This document shows, one piece after another, positions 1 to 12,793 of a stretch of 64,000 bases of DNA (its first letter is position 1; each line of letters starts with the position of its first letter). The stretch spans positions 62,001-126,000 of the forward strand of contig JAWPHD010003241.1 of the NCBI GenBank assembly GCA_037043455.1. The letters are read 5' to 3'. Source of the DNA: Cyrtodaria siliqua. Its lineage: Eukaryota; Mollusca; Bivalvia; Adapedonta; Hiatellidae. The position numbers and the translations under genes were made by a program. The notes under the pieces were generated by a model, which was given only the letters and a program-made list of their open reading frames with translations, was not told where the DNA came from and did not search any database.

Positions 1-30
1 CAAAAATAGTTTTAAATTGTTGGATATTAT

Positions 31-330
31 TAAATTAAGACACTCTGAAATTTTTATAGCAAAATACCAAGGATTACTGAAGTTATTTGAAATTTATTAA
101 TTTTCTCCTGTCCCACCAACAAGAAATTTACATAGGAAAAGCCCCATCAAAAAATCATTTTGGCTGTAAAATATGTATTTCTCAACCGATTTTCAAAAGT
201 AAAGTAGTTTTATTTACCACTAAAAATGCCAGTTCAAATGATATATAACTGATGTACGTATTATTTAAATTGCTCACGTTACTGCAGAAAAACCTTTGGC
301 TGAAACAAGCGCCCCAAACAATAAGTCTTG
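31..330. repeat. Dispersed repeat, copy A
   Basis: This stretch matches about 8480-8770 in the same orientation. Shared blocks include 'ttctcaaccgattttcaaaa' and 'ggctgaaac', separated by small indels. It has no supported coding potential. The pair looks like two diverged copies of one unclassified interspersed repeat. Confidence 0.7.
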
Positions 331-1426
331 GATATATATAGTTCCAAAGGTATAGCCATTCTGCCAAACCTGCACATTTTAATTATGTAGAATTAATCTC
401 TCAAAACTATACATGCTATAGTTATCCATCATTATGAGTTTTAATTATAGAATAAAGATGTTTGTACTTATTAGACATATGACCTCCATTTCAAGAGCTA
501 TGCATTTGATATTATGTGATGCATTTTAATTCATATGCAGTATCCAAATAGTTTAGAACAGTTATATACATAAATAACTGAATGTAAATTGATAATATAC
601 TATAATTTGGGTTGAAATAATCTTTTTTGCATTCGTTTGAACTTCGACCTGACTTTTGATCCCCAGAAACAAAAGCCACTCAAGCTGACATCTACCCCTA
701 ACATTATTGGCACACTATCTAAAATAAGCATGGATGCCAAATTCTACTAAAGATACCATTGACGTGTTTTCTGGCCCTTGGACTGCCTACTAGAATTACA
801 GTTAATTGAATTTCAAACTATATTAAAATACAAGGGAGGTAATTCAGGATTATCCATGTTTTGCTTTATTATAGACGGAACAACCGCAATAAATGGGTCA
901 AACGTTGATGCTTTTTATATTATTTCCTACAAATTTTAAGACGTTTATATCTTTAAGCGGATTTTTATCATCACAGTTAATGTTTTCATATAAAAGGAGA
1001 GAAACTCTCAAAAGATGTAACCATTTAAACAAAACAAAAAACATAATTTGTAAAATATTGGTCAAAACAAAATGCTTATGCCATAGCTGTTCTAAAATAT
1101 ATTTAAGATAAAAAAGTGAGTAATAAGGAATTGTTCAGTGTACAGTCAGTCAAACGTACTGAAGTAACTACCTCCATGAAGAGATCACCAGCTTTAAAAC
1201 GACCACTATTTCAAGGACCAAGTATATTTTGTTTTACATTAAAATGAACCTATATAAAGAGACCACATGTCTTAAGAGACAACTTTTGACTACTTGTTAA
1301 ATGTAAATGTATTACAATTATATGTGTAATCAGTACATACTATACATTTTACAAATGTTGACACATTTCGTATATTATATATAACGATCACCTGGCCGTG
1401 TTCGCGGAGAGTGGCGGATGATGTAT
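331..1426. other. No gene recognised
   Basis: AT-rich sequence with only short chance open frames. I see no recognisable protein, RNA gene or repeat structure here. Confidence 0.5.
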
Positions 1427-2734
1427 CTACAGCCCAGTGTTCGTGTATATCTGAATAAAAGTAATAGATGTAAACATTCCAAAAGCAGCAAAGAGCACAA
1501 GAAAACAATAAAAATCAAAGGTTTCTCCAACAGTCTTTCACGTAATAACCTCGAATGTATTCGTGCTGGCATCAGATGCTTTTGCACAGTGGTCGACATC
1601 GGATTTAGAGGTATTAAGAACGATTTCCGATACATTGTCCTCAATCTCGTCTTTTTTATTCCCAATATTTACCGGATATATAATTGTTTCGGGCGTTCTG
1701 GTCACAAACAGTCCGCATCTCAAACGTGTGGTGATGTGTTTGATTGCGTTTGGCATATCTTGATCGTGGTCATACACTCCTAAGGAAACGATGCACATAA
1801 ACAATATGGTTGAGCTATACACAATCAGAAACAGTAGATATATGTATAAGCGAGACATCGGTGATGAACTCGCAGGTACATTGTCGTTAACGGTTCCCAT
1901 GTAGACAATAAAAGATAAGAACGTCGTAATAGCCACAGATGTACGTTCTCCTGAACTTCCAGGTATAAGGAAGACAAGAGTGTTTAGGATACCGAGAAAC
2001 ACTGTAGGGACAATTATGTATACAACATAAAACTCGCTCCTACGTTCTAGTCGTAATGTAATGACGACAGATGGGATCGATGTCGGGTCGAGGGTGTTGT
2101 TTGTTAGAGAACTTGTACCTAATTTCCATAGGCTGTTTGTGTTGTAGTATATCAATCCTACTGCACTACTTCTTGAATACAGAATTACTTCAGAAAGGAA
2201 ATAAGCCACACCGGATAATTTAATAATGCATGTTTGGGTGTCGAAAGGAAAGTACGTGACATCCACTGAGCAGATGACCTTCATAACCGAACCGGTCGAC
2301 CATTGAACATTTCCATCATATTATATCCGTGGCATCAAGGATATGTTTCCGATTTCTTGTATGGTTTGCGATGATTCTAAGATGAATTTTTTCGGATACC
2401 ATATGTCAACCGGGTCTACAAGCATTGATTCCTTCCCTCTAAAATCTGATGAGATCCACGATATTCTTTGTTCATCCCAATATATGAAAACCAAACCAGT
2501 CATGGACAGTTCCCCAGAAATGTCATCAAAGTTGTTCACATTTATCATGTAAGATTTCATTCCAACATAAACGATGTCATTGTGATTCAAGACCGGCAAT
2601 AACTTCCTGTTGTATCCAGTAAATATTGTGGAATACAAAGTGCCTTTTTGAGTTGAGGTTACACATAGATGTCTTTCAACAAGCTGGATTACCATTGATA
2701 ACAGTGCTGCGTTTGTTATACTATGTGTTTTCAT
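1427..2734 (-). pseudogene. Cys-loop ligand-gated ion channel (nAChR-like) subunit, broken
   Basis: One continuous minus-strand frame of 436 codons encodes a pentameric channel subunit of the nicotinic receptor family, which would sit in the plasma membrane. It starts with a hydrophobic leader and the ligand-binding domain (YNRKLLPV, then an IYWDEQRISW strand). The signature Cys-loop C-x13-C follows (CSVDVTYFPFDTQTC, about 2243-2270). Then come M1 (FYVVYIIVPTVFLGILN), M2 (GERTSVAITTFLSFIVYMG), M3 (IYLLFLIVYSSTILFMCIV), a cytoplasmic loop and M4 (YCFLVLFAAFGMF), ending at a TAG at 1427-1429. Two in-frame stops interrupt it: TAA at 2321-2323 just before the Cys-loop, and TGA at 1538-1540 just before M4. 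Both flanking pieces stay in the same frame, so these are point nonsense changes, not indels. It has no introns, which suggests a retrocopy or a member of the intron-poor expanded receptor families of bivalves. I call it a pseudogene; sequencing error is the alternative. Confidence 0.85.
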
Positions 2735-3428
2735 AGTTAGATATTTGAAACTAACTTTTAAATTATATAAAAGAGCACAGCTTGTATATCTGAAACAAAT
2801 AAATACAATTTAGCCGATATTTGTATTATCAATTGAGTCCTTCAATATTACACAATTGTATACGTCTGTATTTGCACATTTAATGCACATACACACCTTA
2901 TGCATATTAATTAAAACGTATGTCGGCGTGATAAAAACAATCAATTTTAAACATTTGCATTCATTTTGTACTTATTTATTAAAAGTATGCATATGATCCG
3001 AACAGGAAATGAAGCTTTCATAGAACACAAACAAAAAGGCAATAACCTAAACAACACTTGCAATGTTGATAAGAAGCAAGGCACGTGACATCACAAACTG
3101 AAACGGGTTGACAATAAGGCTAGCAGCTAGGAACCGTCAGTTGCACGAAAAAGACCATTTAGGCATGAACCAGGTTCTAGGGTGCAACAAACCTCACTCT
3201 TACCCTATTGCCGTCCAATAACCCGGGACAATGTAGATAAAGAAATTCCCATCAGGTTAAATTCTCTAACAAATAAAGCAGCCTTAAAAAGCAATATAAG
3301 TATAACACATAGATGAACATGTATATATGAATATAAACATGAATTTGCGGAAGCCTAACAGCAAGAGAACAAACTATTAAGGGTACGCCATGAGAGCTAA
3401 ATACAACGAGGAATTATTTTCTTCGAGT
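2735..3428. repeat. Intergenic; interspersed repeat with 'gggttgaca' core
   Basis: About 3030-3260 carries an interspersed repeat ('aacgggttgacaataaggct', 'ggaaccgtcag', 'accaggttctagg') that recurs at 6095-6450 and 23935-24125. No gene was seen. Confidence 0.55.
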
Positions 3429-3722
3429 GTCGAGTTTCGAGTAGAGAATATCGAGTTTCGAGTAGAGAATATCGAGTTTCGAGTAGACAAAATCGAGTTT
3501 CGAGTAGAGAATATCGAGTTTCGAGTAAACAAATTCGAGTTTCGAGTAGACAATATCGATGTTCGAGTAGACAAATTCGAGTTTCGAGTAGAGAAAATCG
3601 AGTTTCGAGTAGAGAAATTCGAGTTTCGAGTAGAAAATATCGAGTTTCGAGTAGAGAATATCGAGTTTCTAGTAGAGAAATTCGAGTTTCGAGTAGAGAA
3701 TATCTAGTTTCGAGTGGAGAAA
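3429..3722. repeat. 21-bp minisatellite, about 14 units
   Basis: Tandem units of about 21 bp, consensus 'atcgagtttcgagtagagaa', with a few substitutions per copy. Because 21 is a multiple of three, the array stays open on both strands: plus reads E-F-R-V-E-N-I repeats and minus reads S-T-R-N-S-I-F repeats. I see no start context, signal or flanking domain that would make this a gene. Confidence 0.9.
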
Positions 3723-4802
3723 AGCAAGCTTTCAGTAGCTTTCAGTAGACAATACCGAGTTCCAAAATTTAATGCGATCGCCCATTTTGAAGATGTCGGA
3801 TATATTAGCACAATGATGAATTATCGCACATCAAACTCTAATGTTATGTTAACGTCTTTACCGCGAGCAGAACAAAATTATAACTTTTTTATCGCATGTT
3901 TTCATAGTAAAATATTAATGATCTATTTTAAGTTATGTTTGTTATTCAATTCAACCGTTTCTCTGTACAGATGTAAATCCCCTTAGTATTCTTTTTTTGG
4001 CATTTGACATGACGTAAATAATGACGCATAATGGACGCATATATAACGAGTAATTGACATTGAACGTACGCGGATGTTGTTTAGTTTCAAATGTTCGTTT
4101 ATTCCTTTGAATTTCAATGATTAATGTATTATTTACAAGTTGAGTATCAAGGAAATTGTTAAATGCTTGAATAAAACAATCAATAGATCTGCAGTAAGTT
4201 TAATCATGCTACTTTTCCCCCTTGATTTCTATAAGTTAACCGTTTACATGTGCACTCATGAATTTAGGGGCGAGGAGAGGCGTGTGTGTGTGTGCGGGTG
4301 GGTGGAGGGGAGAGGGAGGGAGCATTTAGAATTTAGAAAGTTTGCATTGCATATGTGTAAAATACGTGTGACAGGCCCGTAGCCAGCCCCGAAATTTAAC
4401 TGAGGCCAATCCCTTACTGTGGTGGTCTGGTGGCACGCACACCCGCCCACCCACCCACAAAACTCCGGATCATTTTTTATTATTATTTCTACATGCAATT
4501 TCTTGCGTTTTAGGGCATATATCCAAGACAAGCTTTTCAGTTTTTAAGATATTTTTTTATCAATTATATATTATTTATCGATATTGAAGTTGTTTATATG
4601 TAAAGTACATAGTCACAGGTAGCTGTATCAGTGTTGGGAACTAAACAAAAATAGATCTAGATCTATATAAAATTAAAAAAAACAAAACATGTTATTTGTT
4701 CAAATCAAACATTATCCTAATCTCCTTTGCATTGGTTATACATTTATATGTAATATTCTGGAACGAAGTGGTATATACGTCCGCTGACTAGGGAGCGTAA
4801 CA
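3723..4802. other. No gene; short simple-sequence tracts
   Basis: Contains a GT/GGT-rich tract at about 4276-4320 and an ACCC-rich tract at about 4437-4458. Otherwise it is AT-rich with nothing recognised. Confidence 0.5.
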
Positions 4803-4858
4803 TATCCCAGAGTACAGAGTATTGTAGTTATAGTCTATAACTACAATACTCTGGGATA
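4803..4858. repeat. Long palindrome (hairpin/cruciform)
   Basis: The arms AGAGTATTGTAGTTATA and TATAACTACAATACTCT pair perfectly around a GTC loop. The outer ATCCCAGAGT/CTGGGAT bases also pair, with a short extra segment on the left. It could be the terminus of a fold-back element or a small MITE relic. Confidence 0.8.
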
Positions 4859-6094
4859 ATTTTCCAGGAAAACTTTAAATGTTTGTTTTCAACAAATAAC
4901 ATGCTCATTTTGTTTTTAATTTTAACACTGATACAGCTACCGGTGTACATAGTAAGTATATTCTCTCAATTGTACAGATGCAATGCCTCGGTGTTTTTTT
5001 CCTGTTTTTTTTTCATAAAATGCAATGCCTTGGTATGTCTCAGCGTAGCTAGTGACATCAAATCCACTTGGGGCACGGTTATCTCCATTTAAAGCATAGC
5101 AAAGTGTACTGTTACAAATATTTAGATATGCCAAACCCTTCCCTTACTGTGCCCGCTATTCTCTCTTCGAGCGCAGGTACCAGACCAATATGGCTGCCGA
5201 TTGAAACACAATTTGACGGTTGTAAACAGAAGAGAAAATGTAGCTTCCATTGATTTAACTGGTAAGGAAAACAATTAGCATTTATTATTTGCGGTGACGA
5301 CTAAATGATCCGTGGTCTAGTTTCGTACGCAACTGCCCTTAGAGTTGTTGTTTACAGAGTGACTGTGTTTAGGCATGGGGTCTTCCGACTAAACATTTGG
5401 ACCCGTTTTTCAACGTTTTGATGACGATTTCTCAGTACTGTATTGAGCGATATTAAAATATCTACCAATGTTGGACACCTTAAACACTTGGGTATAGGAG
5501 GCATGTAAAGATAAATGATTTGCTCTTTTAATTAAAACAATATTCAGCATAGACTGAACTTAGTGAGATTGACCTGTATGCCAAGTGATTACCCATGTAT
5601 AATGTTCTATTCTATGATATGGCTGCTGGACTCAGATGTCTTCCCAACTCATTTAGGACACTTTTGTTCGATTTCAACTGGTATTCAGTGACAAAGCACA
5701 TGAGCCGGACCCTATGATCGCAATTTGATAAAGCTAATGTGGATGTGACCTTGACCCTCCAAACAAAGGGCAGATAACTTTATAATTTTTACCTTCCAAC
5801 TTTTGCGTTTAGGTCACTTTTTCACAAACTGTATGCACTACGACCTTTCAAACTTTGCCTATAGTTGTTTCTTGGGTGTGTTTGTAAGCGTTAATGTTAT
5901 CTGAGTTCTAGTGGTAAAATCATGTGACCACAACCTTTTATAATCATAACAATCTGTTTAACAGTATACAATAGCATGTTAAATTAACTAATACTGACAT
6001 CTGTACACTGTTAAGCAAGTTTTAAAACATCAATCAATCAGTGAACTACTAACAAAGAGATAATGAAAACTTGTATATATAAATATAGATATAA
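4859..6094. other. No gene recognised
   Basis: AT-rich intergenic sequence with no supported coding region or repeat. Confidence 0.5.
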
Positions 6095-6450
6095 CATTAG
6101 AACAGGAAAAGCAGCATTCAAGGACGACAGTCAACCACAAACACACACAGAAACAAAGAACGAATTTAAAGATGAATAAAAGGCCAAATAAGACACCACA
6201 AACACAAAAGGGTTGACAACAGGGCTACCGTCTTGGAACGGTCAGTGGCTCAACAGGCCGCTGGGGTTTAAACCAGGTTCTAGGGAGCACCAAACCTCAC
6301 ACTTACTCTACTGTCATCCTAATAAAACGGGATAGTGTAAATAAAGAAATCCATTTCTTATTCTACTGTCATCCCAATAAAATGGGATAGTGTAAATAAA
6401 GAAATCCCCGCCATGAACTATTCTCTAACCAACCTTCATTACGTGGTCCA
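6095..6450. repeat. Interspersed repeat, second copy
   Basis: Carries the 'cacaaacacaaaagggttga', 'ggctaccg', 'ttggaacggtcagtgg' and 'accaggttctagggagcac' blocks also present near 3060-3260 and 23960-24120. Two tandem copies of a roughly 60-bp block ('gggatagtgtaaataaagaa') lie at 6310-6410. It lies 3' of the minus-strand reverse transcriptase relic at 6690-7950 and may be that element's untranslated tail. Confidence 0.6.
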
Positions 6451-6689
6451 GCCTTAATTCCATTAAGCGATGGGAAAGCTTATATTAGGAGGATGTTATA
6501 ACATATATTTCGATAATAAAACACGTTTAAAAACATGTTTTACTGAAAAAATATGATAACCCGTTTAAAATTACCTATTAAATATTTTAAGTTTACAATT
6601 TGTAAACTTTAAGTCAAAATTAAGATTTCAATTCATACCCCAGCCAACCCTGTTTTCGCTTCTTGGAGAAGGGGTTGGATGGGGTATGA

Positions 6690-7950
6690 AAGTTAATACT
6701 CGGACCACGTAATGACGGCAGCATTAATAGGCAATATAAGTAAAACACAAAGATGCTCGTGTATATATATAAATACAAAACAAAAAAAAAGCCTAGAAAG
6801 CCACAAAGAAGGTACTCAATGACTTGGCAGAAGCCAGAGCAACACGAGAATAAACCATTGAGGGCACGACAAGACAATACTGCAGACAAACATCAAACGT
6901 CACCGTCCTTTTGGGCTTTAGGTAGACGTCATAATAGGGTCCACAGCCTGTCCAGTCATCGCACAATTAAAAAGGAAAGCATAGTGGTGAACTGTAAATG
7001 GGTTTACCACCAAGCATGCAGTGCGTTGAAAAATGATAGGGTCATAACCTCTTTTGATAAACCTTTTAACAAGTTTAACAAAGACAGTATGAAAGTGATG
7101 ATGACAAAGGATTTTACGAAGTTTGTAAATCACGTCGACACAGAAATCAAGTTGTGATAGTCCTTGTCGCAGAAGAGTTCTTAAATTACTTTTATATTTG
7201 GAAAGAAGATTTTGTTAAGGTATTACGAAGTTTATGGTAACGGTAACCCTGATGGAGTAGCTTTTTATTTATATACAGTTTACGAATATTAAAGTCCTCA
7301 ACTCGAGTACAAGCTCTAGAAAAACGAATAAGTTGAGACACATAGACCCCATAAGAAGTTGTAAATGGGAATAATTAGCAATATCAAAATTAAAATCATC
7401 TCTCTAGTCATATATTTTGCTAATTATTTCACCCTTTTCACTGGAGAGATGTAAATCAAGAAAAGAAGCGTTAGTATCAGAAATATTAGCTTTGTTAAGT
7501 TGAAGTTGAAGATCCTGGGTATCTGGTGAAAGACTCAACATGAAATCTCTTGCATAGCAATATAAAACAAAATCTGCGACAAGGTGTGCACACTTCGTAC
7601 CCATAGGGATACCAACAATTTGTCTATAAACGGTCGTTCAATACCTGACGAAATTAGTATCTAAAAGGAAGATAAGTGCTTCACAATCTTTTTGGCAAGT
7701 GTACATATTGTATTTGTCTAAACTGTTATAAGTAAAAAACGCTTTAATATTGTTACAGGCCAGAAATGTAGCATTTTCCCTAGTGAATATTTTTTTAATA
7801 AGACCAATAAGCTTGTCTTTTATAATGTGATGTGGTAAGGTTATATATAGTGTAGAGAAGTCATCAGTGCTAATAGATGAAACTTGACGTTTAGTGCAAA
7901 TTTTATCAAGAACGACTCCTGAATTTTTAATAGACCAAAACAAATACATT
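6690..7950 (-). pseudogene. Decayed reverse transcriptase of a retroelement
   Basis: Minus-strand fragments in different frames fall in protein order. 7638-7949 reads DDFSTLYITLPHHIIKDKL and FLACNNIKAFFT. 7404-7604 reads IPMGTKCAHLVADFVLYCY (the first two residues lie just upstream of the in-frame methionine), matching the conserved palm region just before the catalytic aspartates, then SFLDLHL. 6918-7133 reads ACLVVNPFTVHHYAFLFNC as a C-terminal piece. I recognise the order as a reverse transcriptase family common in bivalve genomes. The clade is uncertain; a Penelope-like affinity is possible. Frame changes and stops between pieces, and the lack of an intact catalytic block, show a dead copy. 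A second fragment of the same family lies at 12230-12660. Confidence 0.6.
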
Positions 7951-8479
7951 CTGTGAACCTCTGTGACATATGTATTTGGAAGTATATTCCGATTTACTCA
8001 TCATAAAGACACATGTCAGAAGACGCCTACGTTTGTTTGTTGTTGGCATTTCCCTAAGAGCGACTCTTGTCGGCCCGTGAATGCATCTGTTGTTGTAAAT
8101 AGCCATATAATATCAACCCTTAATATTCGATATTTGTATAAAATATTTATATTTAAAAACTAGCAACTGAGGAATATATCTTACAGAGTTTGATTTATTT
8201 CAAATTAGCTTATATCATCAAGCCATGCTTTGATATACACATTGTATTGTTTGGTGCCTTGTTTCAGCCAAAGGATTTTCGGACTTTTCGGAAAAAAATG
8301 ACGTTAATTTACATAAGTTGTATATCAGTGAATAGACATGTTTAGTCGTAAGTTAAAACAACAACATACTTTTTAAAATCGGATTGAGAAATAAAAAACC
8401 ACGTGCGAAAGTTGTTTTTGATAGGGATTTTTTTGCATTTTTATCCGAAAATGATTTTAATATGTGGGACAAACGTACA
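7951..8479. other. No gene recognised
   Basis: AT-rich sequence 5' of the retroelement relic. Nothing is supported here. Confidence 0.5.
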
Positions 8480-8770
8480 TTAAGACATCAAGCAAGTTTT
8501 ATAGCAAACAATTGACGCTAACTGAAGTTATTTGAGAAAAAGTTGTTGTTCTCCCATCAACAAGGAGTTTTCCTTGGGAAAAGGCCACCAAAAAGCATTT
8601 TGGTTGTAAAATATTCATTTCTCAACCGATTTTCAAAACTAAGGTATTTTTATTTTACAACTAAAATGCCAACTTCAATAATATATAAATTATGTACCTC
8701 TTTTTAAAATTGTTCATTTTATTGCTGACAAACCATTGGCTGAAACCAGCGTCCCGAACAATAGGCCAAT
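8480..8770. repeat. Dispersed repeat, copy B
   Basis: Partner of 31-330 in the same orientation. It shares 'ttctcaaccgattttcaaaa' and 'ggctgaaaccagcg'-type blocks with moderate divergence. Confidence 0.7.
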
Positions 8771-9418
8771 TTAACAACATTTCGTTGTTTCCTTCAAATG
8801 GTTTACAACTTTTATTTGTTAACTTTTCAAAATTATTTGTATATAGACATGCAGAAACTCGTGTAAGGAAGAGTCACTGTTGTAATACGACAAAATGAAT
8901 ATTTGTTTTAAAGAAAAAGAAGAATCACCTATATTCTCGATATCGCCATTAGTTGTCGACCGTAGCAGTGCCGGTTGTCGATTCACATGTTACATTTCGG
9001 TTCATCACTGCGATATAGCATAGTTTAACATTTTAACAGTTCAGAACACTTAGTTAAGCGAATATACTAGTATAAGTTTTTATTTAAAAATGTGTGACGG
9101 GAACAGAATATTATAACATAACACCATAAAAACAACGTACCAAAGAAGACGGCAAGTATAGTTAACACTTATTGAATCTTTCTTTAAATCAATAATATTG
9201 GAATAGATATAATTACAAATGCATTAAAACTGTATCAATAATAAAATAAATGTGTCCATTGGTTACCTATAGCCAACCTCAACTACATGGAGGACGTTTA
9301 CAATAGTTCGCCGATTTCTATTTGATAGAATACAAATACAGATTAAGTGTATTAATTGCAAAACATCAAAATGTAGTTAATTAATCATTGGTAATATTAC
9401 ATTTAAACACAGTTGATG
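8771..9418. other. No gene recognised
   Basis: AT-rich and unannotatable from sequence alone. Confidence 0.5.
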
Positions 9419-9625
9419 ATATTTACAAAACTATTTGGAACTGAAATGTATTAACAAACCTTTAATTTGAACGCAGTTTAAAACGTGAGTACACACATTT
9501 GCCGACAAAATATTTAATTATACAAACATAAACTCATTAACAAATCAATATTTATACATCAAACTGTATGTACTTGGAACATTTTTTAATTAGTTTTTTA
9601 AATATATGACAGTTGTAAAACATTG
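9419..9625. repeat. Dispersed repeat paired with 13299-13475
   Basis: About 200 bp aligns with 13299-13475 on the same strand ('cgcagtttaaaacgtgagta', 'taaactcattaacaaatcaa', 'tttatacatcaaactgta'). The downstream copy leads directly into a receptor gene fragment, while this copy leads into a minisatellite. Confidence 0.75.
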
Positions 9626-9688
9626 AAAACATAACAAGCATGCTTAAATTCATAATGTGAATGTGAATTAACAGTTCCGTTTTAAAAC

Positions 9689-11143
9689 ATATCATTGTTT
9701 ATTATATTTTGATGTATCAAACATATCATTGTTTATTATATCTTGATGTATAGAATTACTAGATGATCATTGTTTATTATATCTTGATGTATATAATTAC
9801 TAGTTGATCATTGTTTATTATATCTTGATGTATATAATTACTAGATGATCATTGTTTATTATATCTTGATGTATAGAATTACTAGACGATCAATGTTTAT
9901 TATATCTTGATGTATATAATTACTAGATGATCATTGTTTATTATATCTTGATGTATAGAATTACTAGATGATCATTGTTTATTATATCTTGATGTATAGA
10001 ATTACTAGATGATCATTGTTTATTATATCTTGATGTATAGAACTACTAGATGATCATTGTTTATTATATCTTGATGTATAGAACTACTAGATGATCATTG
10101 TTTATTATATCTTGATGTATAGAATTACTAGATGATCATTGTTTATTATATCTTGATGTATAGAATTACTAGATGATCATTGTTTATTATATCTTGATGT
10201 ATAGAACTACTAGATGATCATTGTTTATTATATCTTGATGTATAGAACTACTAAATGATCATTGTTTATTATATCTTGATGTATAGAACTACTAGATGAT
10301 CATTGTTTATTATATATTGATGTATCAAACATATCATTGTTTATTATATCTTGATGTATAGAATTACTAGATGATCATTGTTTATTATATCTTGATGTAT
10401 AGAATTACTAGATGATCATTGTTTATTATATCTTGATGTATAGAATTACTAGATGATCATTGTTTATTATATCTTGATGTATAGAATTACTAGATGATCA
10501 TTGTTTATTATATCTTGATGTATAGAATTACTAGATGATCATTGTTTATTATATCTTGATGTATATAATTACTAGATGATCATTGTTTATTATATATTGA
10601 TGTATAGAACTACTAGATGATCATTGTTTATTATATCTTGATGTATAGAACTACTAGATGATAATTGTTTATTATATCTTGATGTATCAAACATATCATT
10701 GTTTATTATATCTTGATGTATAGAACTACTAGATGATCATTGTTTATTATATCTTGATGTATAGAACTATTAGATGATCATTGTTTATTATATATTGATG
10801 TATAGAATTACTAGATGATCATTGTTTATTATATCTTGATGTATAGAACTACTAGATGATCATTGTTTATTATATCTTGATGTATAGAACTACTAGATGA
10901 TCATTGTTTATTATATCTTGATGTATAGAACTACTAGATGATCATTGTTTATTATATCTTGATGTATCAAACATATCATTGTTTATTATATCTTGATGTA
11001 TAGAACTACTAGATGATCATTGTTTATTATATCTTGATGTATCAAACATATCATTGTTTATTATATCTTGATGTATAGAACTACTAGATGATCATTGTTT
11101 ATTATATCTTGATGTATATAATTACTAGATGATCATTGATCAT
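9689..11143. repeat. 41-bp minisatellite with a 34-bp variant unit
   Basis: Roughly 36 tandem units. The main unit is 41 bp ('gatcattgtttattatatct' followed by 'tgatgtatagaattactaga' and t), with alternating 'aattacta', 'aactacta' and 'ataattacta' subtypes. A shorter 34-bp unit reading 'tgatgtatcaaacatatcat' recurs at several places. Every unit carries TGATCA and a TTGATGTA block. It is non-coding. Copies are very similar, implying recent homogenisation. Confidence 0.95.
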
Positions 11144-12229
11144 TGAAAAAGTTATAACGTTTCCAACCAACAGATCTCGCGACGTCATGACGTCTGCAAA
11201 CAGCTACAATCTTGTTTATGCTATTCAAAGCGACCATCCCGCAGTGTTGCGGCTGTAAAAAGTATACCTGTGATACGAATTAGAAGCGTTAGTTTGACTG
11301 GTCCTTTGCCAACAACTTGTCCTGTATAGGTGACATTGAGTAGAATACCGCTTAAGCCGGTGCTAGGGAGCGTGAGATGTGATGTTTCACACACTACCTC
11401 TCATAAACAGACATAATCAAACCTAGTCTGCTACTTTGTTCTCTTGCTTGTGTCTGTTGCTACTTTATCAGGAAGTGTCCGTTCCTACAACTAAAGTGAA
11501 TAAGTAAAAGAAAATAAAGCTGCGTAGCGTCTCTGTTTGGTGTAGATACATGTCCATAAATTGTGAGAATTTAATACAAGATATATATAATATATGACAT
11601 CACAACCTGGAACTCGGACTAGAAGAAACATATAAATCGTATCGATGCTTATTAAATTAAGACAAGCATCAAACGCTACCGTCCTTTGACTCAATTCGTG
11701 CTTTTTTGCTAACTGCTTTCAGAGAATGCTGCACATCCCGTCCGAGTTCTGCATTTACTTCTGCGCTGGATTTACAGCCATGTACATATGCCTCCTTATA
11801 ACATATAGTCATATTTTGCTCAGTCTGTTTTTGTTACGCAATACAATGTTTACTTTGGTTTTATCTAAATATGAAAACACAAATATATAATATACATAAT
11901 CTTAAAATAATTCACTTTCTATATATGTTTTAAGAATTTTTGACGAACGCTTTAGCGTTAAAATCAAAATATTTCAAAATAAGTTTTCAAATAGAGACAT
12001 GATGGAAGGAATTATTTTAAGATAAATTGTATTACAAGCTATTAAAGTCAAATGCGTAAAATGTAATCAAGACAAACATAAACCGCCACGAGGTTTATCA
12101 TGTATATCATGTATATAGAGATGAAAATAAACAAACACAATCCACGAAATCCACAAAGCAATGGCTCAGTGACTTGGCAGAATTTTGAGCAACCAAAGAG
12201 TAAACCATTAAGGACACGACACGACGAGA
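11144..12229. other. No gene recognised
   Basis: AT-rich intergenic DNA. I see only chance open frames and no repeat shared within the window. Confidence 0.45.
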
Positions 12230-12660
12230 TTTAAGGCACACATTAAAACGTTACCTTCATTTTCAGATTTAGGTAGACATCATCTTTGGATTCAAAATAT
12301 GTCGTGTCATCACATATTTAAAGAGAAACCCGTAGTGGAGATATGGAAGTGATTCAACCGTTATACAAGCAGTACGTTGGAAAATGTTATGGTCATAACC
12401 TCTTTTGATAACCATCCTAACAAGTCAAGTTTGATAACGACTGTATGAAGGTGACCAATGACCTTACGAAGTTTGTAAATAATGTCACCATAGAAATAAG
12501 CACGTGATAGTCATTGTTGCAGAAGAGTACTTCAATTACTTCAGGGTTGCGATTGTACAATTCTGCAAATGTTTGACGAGGTTTATAGTAATGGATGCCC
12601 GATGACGCAGACATTTATTTATACAAAGGTTAAAAACAAGATTTAAAATCCTCAACTCGA
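12230..12660 (-). pseudogene. Fragment of the same reverse transcriptase family as 6690-7950
   Basis: Nucleotide blocks align with about 6900-7320 in the same orientation ('ggtcataacctcttttgata', 'acgaagtttgtaaat', 'ttgcagaagagtac', 'aaatcctcaactcga'). It is interrupted by stops and indels. Only the C-terminal part of the enzyme region is represented, so this is a truncated dead copy. Confidence 0.55.
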
Positions 12661-12793
12661 ATACAAGTTTTAAACATAAAAAGTCATTTTATAAATAACT
12701 AAAGCTTAAAAAAAACATCATATAACATACGTTACCACAATTTAACTCTTTTAAAGAGTAACACATGCATTAATAATTCACAGGTCTATGTAA

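Noticed and set aside
3390..3707. 105-codon open frame of E-F-R-V-E-N-I repeats
   Set aside because: A 21-bp minisatellite is open in both directions by arithmetic; there is no start context or domain.
9689..11143. Regularly spaced repeats suggestive of a CRISPR array
   Set aside because: There are no unique spacers; the whole unit is repeated, the context is eukaryotic and no cas genes occur.
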